This document shows, one piece after another, positions 55,997 to 64,000 of a stretch of 64,000 nt of DNA. The position numbers were made by a program, and so were the translations under genes. Source of the DNA: Stropharia rugosoannulata (Eukaryota > Basidiomycota > Agaricomycetes > Agaricales > Strophariaceae); assembly GCA_028532985.1 (NCBI GenBank), contig JANCIK010000001.1, positions 434,001-498,000 on the forward strand, read 5' to 3'. Below the pieces are notes generated by a model, which saw only the letters and a list, made by a program, of their open reading frames with translations, did no database searches and had not been told where the DNA came from. The stretch's first letter is position 1, and each line of letters begins with the position of its first letter.

Positions 55997-57051
55997 TAGT
56001 ACTTAACAGGCTCCAATTCTGATGTCGGATGATTTCATTTTATATTTGTAGTTCCCAGAACATGTATCAATACACGGTGTATACAGCACAACAGCTCTAC
56101 AGCCTACAAGAAAGGCACACGACCAACCGTCAAATCAATCAAGCAGACGAAATCAGTTGTCGAGCTACCCAACTGAAAAGTAAATAAAGGTACAGCAGTC
56201 CCTGTAGTATACTGGCGCTAATGTCATAGATATAGTACACGATGATATAGAGTAAGTGATGTACAAGTCTATGTGCGGACGACAAAGAGCCCGTAATAGG
56301 GTCACATTCGGAGGGCATATCGATCAGGCTCGGCAGATGACGACTTCTTCCTCAAAAATGTGCTCCTGAGATCATCTATAAAGCTCTCATTAATGAGTAC
56401 GTACCATGCAACAACTAAAAGACACGACGGCGTACCCGAATTATCATTAGGAAGCCCTTTAACGAGGTTGAGGCTCATCACCACAACAAACAGCATCGAA
56501 GCGAGATGGCTGAACAATTTCATAGCAACGATAATGGTATGTATAGTGGGTAGTGTTTGGAACGGTCTCTCCAGTGGTGTATTGCACATTACCATTCAAT
56601 TTCTCGCTTTATATGATGGTGCAGACAACCTGGGATATTCTCGGATAGTGAGATCCGGCGGTGTGCCACTAAATTAAAAGCAACTACATACCTGTTCTTA
56701 TCCGAGAGTCTGACTCATCTGATGGCGACACAGCTCAAACGCAGCTGCTCGTTCCTGTTCTGAAGTCCTGCCGGCTATAAAACGTCAAGTACACGAAAAC
56801 AAAAAGCTGGACAGAAATGCATCAGCTTGATTGCGACCGGTCCGCAGTTCCAAAATGACGAGCTTTTGAACCTGTGTGTAGACTATGACAATACACCCGG
56901 TCATGAATAAAAAAGGAATGATGAGGGATAAAGAACTTTTTGTCTCCGGGTCCTACTAATCTGTCAGGCGCGCGGTGTACGGCACTGAGCAGGTCGCAAA
57001 CCTCTGTTCGGGAGTCAACGCAGCTTGAGCAATCTTGTGACGACGGGCTTC
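55997..57051. other. Intergenic with a possible membrane-protein remnant
   Basis: On the minus strand, 56595-56302 encodes a hydrophobic stretch (MKLFSHLASMLFVVVMSLNL) and an end, FIDDLRSTFLRKKSS, similar to the last exon of mushroom DUF6533/6534-type proteins. Upstream on that strand (about 56945-56800) a further hydrophobic frame reads LSLIIPFLFMTGCIVIVYTQ. I could not connect the pieces to a start, so this may be the 3' part of a degraded gene. Confidence 0.35.
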
Positions 57052-57405
57052 TGTAAGGAGCTAGCGGACTTCAGAAGTGTGTCGGCACACGGTATTGATG
57101 AGTGTGTGGTTGCGTGTGAAGTTGTAGTGTCGAGGGAGTTGTGTTGTTCACACAGGAGGGAACGGGTGTAAAGTGTATTCTGATTGACTACTACGCTAAC
57201 TACAAACTATTTATACTAACTTACTACTTCGGGGACACGTTGTACTACGTAGAGGACACATAACATGGAAGCATATGAGAGGAACAGCACATAAGTACAC
57301 ATAGGTAAGAGGAGTCAGGAGACGTGGAGAAATGTAAGTAAATGACTGAGGAATATGGATAATACAATATGCTACGTAGAATAACTCGAGCGAACACGAC
57401 TTACA
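57052..57405 (-). repeat. Gypsy 3' LTR
   Basis: 354 bp. On the minus strand it begins TGTAAG and ends CTTACA, the short inverted ends of an LTR. A TATA box (TATAAATAG, plus-strand 57208-57216) lies inside as a promoter. No clear polypurine tract was seen directly before it. The other LTR is outside the window. Confidence 0.8.
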
Positions 57406-57519
57406 TTGCCTGGAGGAATGGTGCCGTCTGACTCGGCGCGGAAATGACTCGGGCCGTGGTTGTGGCTATGCCAGATGCTACATACGCCCTCCTGGCGTGT
57501 CGAAGAAACGCCACATGGA

Positions 57520-58356
57520 TTAGGTGGAGTGATTAGCGCGGGCTTCGATCACAAGGCGTCGTGTATGTCCTACACGAGGGTCGTACCGAGCCTTCTTGCG
57601 AGGTGGTGCGCGAATTGGTCCTGCGGAACTTCCTTGCTCCGTGAGTAAGGTGCTCGGATGTGGGCTCGGATAGATGAGGTAAGAAGGGATGCCGAATTGA
57701 TTGAGTCGAGGTGAGAGTCCATTAGCCAAGACCTGTCCGGTAGAGTAGTCCACGAGAGCAAATATAACGCCTTGCCGTTGGTAATGGGCCGCTGCATTAA
57801 AGAAGGCTGCGAAGGTTACATAACCGACCGGAATGGTATCTGTGTCCTTGATGCCTCGACGGATAGTAGCGTCGGCTGCAATGAAAAGAGCAATCTGTCC
57901 GACGTGCACAGACAGTCGTCCCTCGCTAGCAGGATCCTTAAGATCGATGGAGACAAGTGATGATCGAGAGAGGTAAGGGTGAGTGTCCAACAAGGTGAAC
58001 TGCAAGTTGGGCGGTGGAATACCATCGATGTTAGCTCGTATGACAGCCATAGACTCGGGGTCCAACGAATTTTCGGGCTGGATAAATGCCATTTCTGGGA
58101 GATCAACTGATGTAGAGGTCGAATAGGGCGTCGGTTGAGCAAAGAAAGGATTTTGCTCAGCGTTTAATCCTTCGGGAATGGCACCGGTTGACGGATGAGG
58201 CGTAGAGCAATGAGGACGAGTAACATGATCGATGTCCATGGAAGTTTGAAGCGACGGGGTGTTTGGAGGCGTAAGAGGATTATGGGGTGCATTCATTGAG
58301 ATGTCGTCTGTGTTTTGGGTTTTGGATCGCAGTATAGTTTGGTTAACTGGTGACAT
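57520..58356 (-). CDS. Gypsy 3' frame of unknown function
   Basis: 278 codons, in frame with the chromodomain segment and separated from it by one TAA (58360-58362). Begins MSPVNQTILRSK, is Pro/Ser/Thr-rich, and ends with a basic region (APPRKKARYDPRVGHTRR). Frames like this after the chromodomain occur in some basidiomycete Gypsy elements. No domain recognised. Confidence 0.6.
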   Translation of the reverse strand: MSPVNQTILRSKTQNTDDISMNAPHNPLTPPNTPSLQTSMDIDHVTRPHCSTPHPSTGAIPEGLNAEQNPFFAQPTPYSTSTSVDLPEMAFIQPENSLDPESMAVIRANIDGIPPPNLQFTLLDTHPYLSRSSLVSIDLKDPASEGRLSVHVGQIALFIAADATIRRGIKDTDTIPVGYVTFAAFFNAAAHYQRQGVIFALVDYSTGQVLANGLSPRLNQFGIPSYLIYPSPHPSTLLTEQGSSAGPIRAPPRKKARYDPRVGHTRRLVIEARANHST

Positions 58357-58362
58357 GTTTTA

Positions 58363-59527
58363 TAGGTTGACTGACGCATTGATATTGCCTAGTTCAATTT
58401 GTGGATCGTGTCGTGGCATAGCAGCGGTGCCAAGTGGTAATTGTGCGATGTTTTCGACACTAAGGAGTTGTAAGTACTCCATTAAGGCATTAAGATGTTG
58501 AATCTTTGCGTATGGTAGCCAAGTGACGTCTCCTGCTTTCCATTGAATCTGGAAGTAGGAGTCATATCCTTTTACCTGCATGCCCAATAATTTTTTCTAC
58601 AGCCCATTCAGGCTCTGCTTCGTCTCCATGCCCCAGTTGCTCCACTGTCCGTCCAGGGAAGAGCCTATCATCATTTGGGACGTGTATTCGCAGTAATGAA
58701 GCATGGAACACATTGTGAACTCCACGTCTACTCAAGTGTTGTGGTAACTTAATTTTATATGAGTAATTACCGAAGTCCTGTATGATTTCATAGGGTCCAA
58801 TGTACTTGGGGATTAGTTTTCGTGCTAGTCCTGTTGGAAAAGAAATGTTCTTTGTTGAGATATACACAAGGTCTCCTTGTTTAAATGGGACCATTCTTCG
58901 ATGTTTGTTTGCGTCCTTGGTTTGCTTGACCCGAGCTGCGAGAATGGCATCATGAGCAGCCATGATAGCCACTTTCCTTTGAAGTGCAAAGTTTCGTATA
59001 CTCGGGAACTCAGTCCGTGGAGCAGATGTCCAAATCATAGGTTGTGGCATGTATCCCGTGCTCAGGAAGAATGGTGCATAGCCAGTGCTTGATGATCTAG
59101 CCGAGTTAAGTGCAAATTCCAAACTAGGTAACTTCGCTACCCAATTGGTTTGTTTGTCATTCACACACTGACGCAGCATTTGTGTAATTGTCCTGTTGGC
59201 TCGCTCAGTTGACCCATCGCTTTCTGGGTGATAGGCACTCGAAAGATTGAGCTTGGTTCCCATTAGATTATGTAAAGTAGTCCAAAATGTACTTGTAAAC
59301 AGTACATCTCGGTCACTAATAATGTGCTTTGGGAGCCCGTGTAATTTGTACACATGCTCGAACATGAGTTCTGCCATATCAGCGGCCGTGTACGTGATTT
59401 TGCTTGGGACTAAGTGGATCATGGCGCTGAATAAATCAATTATTACAGCTATTTGGTTGAAAGTGCCATCTCTGTTGGATGATTCTGGCAGCGGCCCCAC
59501 GAAATCCACTCCTATCGACTCCCAGGG
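58363..59527 (-). pseudogene. Gypsy integrase core and chromodomain
   Basis: After the stop at 59530-59528 the frame continues PWESIGVDFVGPLP into the integrase core: VIIDLFSAMIHLVP (first catalytic Asp), ISDRDVLFTSTFW (second Asp) and HPESDGSTERANRTI (catalytic Glu). The GPY-like segment (LIPKYIGPYEIIQ) and ALxRVHxVFHxSLL-like HNVFHASLLR follow, then a chromodomain: EWAVEKIIGHAGK with, one base out of frame, GYDSYFQIQWKAGDVTWLPY. The integrase inserts the element's cDNA; a chromodomain can steer it to heterochromatin. The frameshift at about 58575 lies in a run of A (AAAAGG). Confidence 0.85.
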
Positions 59528-61000
59528 TCAAGATGGAATTTTTAAAGGATTTAATAATCCATAGGGTCGCTGATTGCTGGGTTTGCTTCGTTTGCATGTT
59601 GTACATGTCATACAAAACACTGTTACATCAGAGGCCATTTCTTTCCACCATACTTGAGCTCGCAAATAGATTAAAGTTTTTACCGCACCCAGATGTGCTA
59701 GGAGAGAATGAGCTTCTGAAATAATTATCTCTCTCAGATTTCGTCCCTGCACAATAATTTTTGGTATGCATAAAACCCTTTCTCCTTTCTCCTTCAAATA
59801 TATTAACTCGTGTTCTAGCTGGAAGTTTTTGAAGTGTCTTGGCAACTCTAGAATCTTCTGAAAGAAAGAGTCCTCCGAGTAACGGTTTTTAATTTCTTTT
59901 TCAAGATTTATCCCGCCCTCCGCTTGGGATAATACCTTTATTAACGTCTTTTGGTAAGTCTCAGGCTCCACAAACGATTCATTAACTTGGGGAGTTACTG
60001 AGTCTGATTCTTCGTCTCTTTCTTTGTTTACTGATTGCTCTACTCTCTTTTCTAGTTGCACATTATTTGTTGTATTTTTACTGCTACCACTCCCGCCCTC
60101 CTTTCGTTCTCGAGGTCCCTTGAGAACGAAACGAGATTTCATGCGTGCTGCAAATTCACGGCTTGTCTCAGGGCGTCCAGTGTCAGCAGGTACAGGTTGC
60201 TTCCTCGGCTTGCGTGGGAGTGCAGATTCTTTACCTTGACGCGCAGTTATGGCATATACTGCTTGTGTCAGGTCAGGTGAATCAGGGCGATCCGCCATTG
60301 TGGCGTATTCAATATCGGCCCGAGAAGTTGTATGCGTGCCATTAGAATACATGCGCGACAGGGCATCCGCCACGACATTCTCTGAACCAGGTATGTAGAG
60401 GATGTCGAAGTCAAATATTCCAATTTTTTCGCACCAGCGTGCTTGCCGTCCAGACAGATTCTGTTGACGCAGTAAGTGAATCAGTCCTTTGTGATCTGTT
60501 ACCCACTTAAATTTTGCGCCTTGTAAAATGTCTCTATGACGTAACATTGTTTCAATGCCTGCCAACATTTCAATTTCGTGCACTGGGTAATTCTGCTGGG
60601 CAGCAGATAATTTTGCTGAGTAGAAAGCCGCTACCTTCGCAGTTTTCCATTCAGGTCCCTGGCTGATGACGCCAGAGACTCCAGTTGCACACCCATCGGT
60701 AATCATCCAGATAGGCGGTGCGTCGGATCCATATTGCAGTGGCACACGTCGATGTTCCCGTGCTTGTTGCGTAAGACGCTTGATTTCGTCAAATGCACGT
60801 TGATGTGTTGGTTCCCATCGAAAGGAAACTGTATCTCCAGTGAGAGTACTTAGTAGTCCCATGGGTATGCGTACAGTAGGGATATCATCTGCAAGGTATC
60901 CCACGGAACCAAGAAATCCTCGCAATAGGTCGCGATTGGTTGGTGTCTTCCAATTTATTACTGAATCAACTTTATTAGGATCCATTTGGATGCCATTATC
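59528..61000 (-). pseudogene. Gypsy RT thumb, RNase H and integrase zinc domain
   Basis: Continues the reverse transcriptase after the nested element: DDNGIQMDPNKVDSVINWKT, RDLLRGFLGSVGYLADD. RNase H: PIWMITDGCATGVSGVISQG (catalytic Asp), YPVHEIEMLAGIETM (Glu), KWVTDHKGLIHLL (Asp) and VVADALSRMYS. Then a Lys/Glu/Ser-rich linker and the integrase HHCC zinc domain: HSLLAHLGAVKTL with two His, then CMTCTTCKRSK with the Cys pair. It ends in TGA at 59530-59528 in the middle of LKIPS-PWESIGVDF; a C-to-T change in CGA would explain it. Confidence 0.88.
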
Positions 61001-61028
61001 ATCCACAATGGGCAAATAGAAAAGGCAG

Positions 61029-61125
61029 TGTGTCGGTCAGTGTGGTCAGTGGGTCAGTGCATGGTCAGTGTATCAAAACACACTGACTTACCGCCAAGCC
61101 ACACTGACCTCACACTGACCTTTGC
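61029..61125. repeat. CACTGACC-type subterminal repeats, left end
   Basis: Starts as four ggtcagtg-type copies, then switches to cactgac(c/t) copies in the reverse orientation. Confidence 0.75.
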
Positions 61126-61558
61126 ACAGCTTTTCTTACTGTAAAACATGCTTCGTCGGCACGGACACGGCTTGGACCACGGTGAGACACGGCATTGCCT
61201 TGCCGTTCATTACTGCTGGGCAGTGTTGATCAAAAACGCAACTACGGCTTCCATGCCGATTGCCATGTTAAGTCGGTTATACATCTGTGTGATGCAGGAC
61301 GAACGGGTTGTGTTAGAATACAGCCAGTAAATGTATATATGAGAAATACATTAGACTTACTATATTTCATATGTATTATAAATGTTTATAAAGCTGCATA
61401 CGGCTTATATGTTCAAGCAAAAGTAATACACCATGGGTTTATGCAATCAATAATCAATGCCGAGTCTGTGTGTAGCAAACTGTATGCGTGCGGCATACCA
61501 AGAATAGTGTGCTAACTACGTACTTTCGGCATAACTATGCATCGGAATCACAGACCTC

Positions 61559-61745
61559 ACACTGACCAACACTGACCGCACACTGACCTACACTGACCTG
61601 CACTGACCCTACACTGACCTACACGTACCTACACTGACCCCGCACTGACCTGCACTGACCTACACTGACAACACACTGACCTGCACTGACTTGTACCAAC
61701 TTCACACTGACCCACACTGACCTCTACCAACCAACATAGACCAAC
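61559..61745. repeat. CACTGACC-type tandem array, internal
   Basis: About fifteen degenerate copies of cactgacc spaced 9-13 bases apart, all in the same orientation, with variants such as ctaccaacc and cgtacctac. Confidence 0.85.
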
Positions 61746-62215
61746 ACTCGCTGTATTTGGACATGCACTAATCAATAATCATGCACACATGTACGGAAAT
61801 TATACCAAATGTACAGTTTGGAGATACGTATATTTCGGTTCACGAGCGCTGCTGTCGTGCGGCGATCATGCATCACAAGTACACGAGGGCCGTATTTCAC
61901 AGGCCTTCACTTATGCTTTAATTTCTTGTATTACTCAGACACTTGCATTTTACTTATTGCATCTTGTAGCTTCGACGAAGGTATATAGTTCGTATTTCTT
62001 GACTTCGAGCACCTCAATTTTTGACCATATAACTGAGGTATATCCTTGCTATGATTTTCTGTTACATTGTACTTATATTTCTTATGTACGTAGCTCGTAT
62101 TTACACAGCTAGCTACGCAAATAAACAGTTGTTGACCATACAACTGAGCTTGCATTCACACAGATTCTTTCATACAGCACTTTCAATATTGACACACTCT
62201 TGTCTGCGCGTGCAG

Positions 62216-62421
62216 GGCTTGCGGGTTATTATCAGTGGGAACTTGATGCAGGTGATCATCAATTTTGGTGGGAATACAAAGGCATTCCGGAGAACAAGAA
62301 TCACGGGGACGACAACGAGGATGAGGATGAGCTTATGGTATGTTTAAAATTGCTTAACTCAGACCCGAGAGCTTGATTTACACTCATTCAGCACGGTCCA
62401 GACTGTAAAAAAACCCACTAA
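62216..62421 (+). pseudogene. Possible captured gene fragment in the nested element
   Basis: Segment 62216-62337 reads GLAGYYQWELDAGDHQFWWE in a frame ending in an acidic stretch (DDNEDEDELM), is preceded by an acceptor-like tgcag and followed by a consensus donor gtatgt; the 54-bp intron ends in cattcag at 62391. The next segment in phase is short and stops at 62419-62421. It could be an exon pair of a host gene carried by the element, or an exon of its own gene. Family unrecognised. Confidence 0.4.
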
Positions 62422-62641
62422 ACCCTTGGAAGCTCCGAGAAACATTCCAAGGCCCCGACCTCGTCCAAGAAAGTAGGCATGAGCCTTGAACGCTTGAACA
62501 TCTACATGTACATCATTTGAGTTACAATCATTTACATGTTGTATAGCAATCTACCCTACATGTATTTTGACTCAACCAATATGTCTTAGCATACTCTAAA
62601 TTATGCCGTACTATGTTGTCCTCGTACTGGCTGTATTACCT

Positions 62642-62788
62642 GTACACTGACTTACATACTTACCTTTGCACTGCCACACACTTACCTTTGCACCGCCACA
62701 CACTGACCTACACTGACTAACACTGACCTTGCACTGACCGACACTGACCTTACACTGCTCCACTGCTGCACACTTACCTCCACACTGC
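62642..62788. repeat. CACTGACC-type subterminal repeats, right end
   Basis: About eleven copies of cactgac or cacttacc, plus cactgcc, before the right terminal repeat. Confidence 0.8.
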
Positions 62789-62803
62789 CTTTTTACTGTG
62801 CCC

Positions 62804-63976
62804 ATCCACAATACGTCCGAGTATTTTGAGTACCGGCTCCAAGAAGTGGAGCTTGCTCTGACTCAGGTAAAGCTGTTCTTTTGTTAGAACATCTATTATT
62901 AGCTTCACGTGTTCAATGTGTTCTTGCAACGTATTAGAGTAAATGATTATGTCGTCCAAATATATGTCCATGAATCGGCCAATGTACGGAGAGAATATGT
63001 GGTTCATGAGAGATTGGTATGTTGCTGGAGCATTACAGTCTCCAATTTGTATGACTAAACTTTCTATATTTCCATCTGGTGTAGTGACGGCTGTACGATC
63101 AACATGTTCTGGCTGAATACGTATTTGTTCGTAAGCATCTTTACCATCCATAGATGACCGAAAAGGATGGGCAGCCGCTCGTCGTAATATTCCTTCTGGG
63201 TCGGGTAAAGGTGACGTCATTTTATGGGTGTTATTATTACGCTCACGCAAGTCAACCACAGTGCGTAGTGCGGGCGGTTCTCCCTTGCCTCGTGGCTTGG
63301 GTATCATCATCATTGGCACTGTGTTGCGTGAATTAGTAATGCGCCAGCGGCCTGTCTTGAGGTACGCGTTCCGTTTTTCTGTCCATTCTTTACGGAATGC
63401 GTCAGGACATCGAGACGGTCGCCATTTGTAAATGCGATGTTCGTCAATTAGTGGGATCGTATGGTTGATGTCGCGTAAGGGTGGTAACCCCGTTTGTAGG
63501 GCAGTTTTGCACAATGGTTCTGCATAATTCATGAGTTCTGCGCGCGCACGTGTGATGTCATCTTGAGGTACCATTAGGGCACGTGCGGCTATAGCTGCTG
63601 TTGCTTCTCCAGTCATAGGTGCAGCATGTGTGCTTCCAATAGTTACGGAAATAGGATTCATAGTAAGGCTAATGTTATGTTGATATAGCCACGGCGTTCC
63701 TAAAATAACATCATATTGTGATATGTTAATCACATCGAAAGTGCGTTCTTCTGAGATGGATTCATATTCAAGGTGTGCTGTGGTTCGATAATTAATTTTA
63801 GAGCGAGAGCCTTGAACTGCTAATTGCACGGTTAGCGGCTTTTCGAGCTCTAGCTTTTTGAGGTGTAATTGATCTGCTGTTGTAGAAGACACAAAGTCTC
63901 CCAGAGAACCGGAATCAAGTAGTGCGCGTACAGGTTGTTGATTTAATGTAATGGTGATAATAACAGGTTTAGGCAC
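62804..63976 (-). pseudogene. Gypsy protease and reverse transcriptase, 5' part
   Basis: Aspartic protease: VRALLDSGSLGDFVS, with the DSG catalytic triad, and VILGTPWLYQHN at its end. Reverse transcriptase: GKGEPPALRTVVDLRERNNN, FRSSMDGKDAYEQIRI (first catalytic Asp), GDCNAPATYQSLMN and FMDIYLDDIIIYS (YLDD box). The frame runs into KILGRIVD and is then interrupted at codon level by the nested element. A TGA at 63980-63982 just upstream cuts it from the preceding in-frame codons. Confidence 0.9.
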
Positions 63977-64000
63977 GATTCAAGCTGCTTTAACTTGTGC

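Larger units (their letters stand above)
61010..62803. mobile_element. Nested 1.8-kb inverted-repeat element, 9-bp TSD
   Basis: A 1,794-bp element inserted in the Gypsy RT codons for VDD. Target duplication is atccacaat (61001-61009 and 62804-62812). The ends are imperfect inverted repeats, GGGCA...AAAAGGCAGTGTG (19 of 23 bases match). Inside each end are dispersed copies of CACTGACC in mixed orientation. Nine-base duplications fit Mutator-like elements, but no transposase is recognised. It may be non-autonomous. Short frames at 61148-61330 and 61195-61515 are unrecognised; a possible captured exon lies at 62216-62337. Confidence 0.8.
57052..64000 (-). mobile_element. Partial Ty3/Gypsy retrotransposon with chromodomain
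   Basis: Minus-strand LTR element continuing past the window end. From 64000 downward: protease, reverse transcriptase, then a nested insertion (61010-62803), RNase H, integrase, chromodomain, a further frame and one LTR. Only the 3' LTR is in the window, so insertion age cannot be read from LTR divergence. The pol frame carries a nonsense codon at 59528-59530, a frameshift near 58575, another in-frame stop at 63980-63982 and the nested element, so the copy is dead. Confidence 0.92.

Noticed and set aside
61148..61515. Short frames in the nested element as a transposase
   Set aside because: They have no acidic catalytic pattern or zinc motif and overlap each other; not enough to call a transposase.

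Overview
The window looks like nuclear DNA of a filamentous basidiomycete, probably an agaricomycete. Its genes have many introns of about 49-75 bp with GT/AG ends, one Galpha gene has 16 exons, and several families are ones expanded in mushrooms: atypical Galpha, F-box-like LPxELE proteins, DUF6534-type seven-helix proteins, small secreted Cys proteins and single-pass proteins with long Ser/Pro-rich tails. The transposons (Tad-like LINE, chromodomain Ty3/Gypsy, Tc1/mariner remnant) fit too. Exon joins were read by eye from splice signals, phase and family patterns.

Layout. 0.8-10 kb: two small secreted protein genes, an ER-type FKBP isomerase, and three related F-box-like genes sharing one intron position. 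11.3-14.4 kb: a divergent heterotrimeric G-protein alpha subunit. 15-24 kb: a kinase-like gene on the minus strand, split by a 6.4 kb LINE that landed inside a 49-bp intron and left a perfect 13-bp target duplication. 26-28 kb: F-box/LRR-type protein. 29.15-29.79 kb: a 632-bp TA-flanked inverted-repeat element carrying the tail of a Tc1/mariner transposase. 30.6-33.2 kb: the ribosome-assembly GTPase NOG1. 34.2-37.5 kb (minus): X-prolyl aminopeptidase P. 42.2-45.2 kb: MFS sugar transporter. 46.4-49.35 kb: single-pass membrane protein. 50.3-52.5 kb: SAMHD1-like HD phosphohydrolase. 54.2-56.0 kb: DUF6534-type membrane protein. 57.05 kb to the window end: a decayed, partial Ty3/Gypsy element on the minus strand, itself split by a 1.8 kb inverted-repeat element with 9-bp target duplication and CACTGACC-type subterminal repeats.

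Housekeeping genes (FKBP, NOG1, aminopeptidase P, sugar transporter, HD phosphohydrolase) alternate with fast-evolving families and transposons, and there is no sign of an operon or biosynthetic cluster. The most notable structures are the two datable insertions (LINE in an intron, TIR element in Gypsy pol) and the Galpha gene, whose 9-nt microexon lies in a switch II lacking the catalytic Gln. No wholly new multi-gene system was found.
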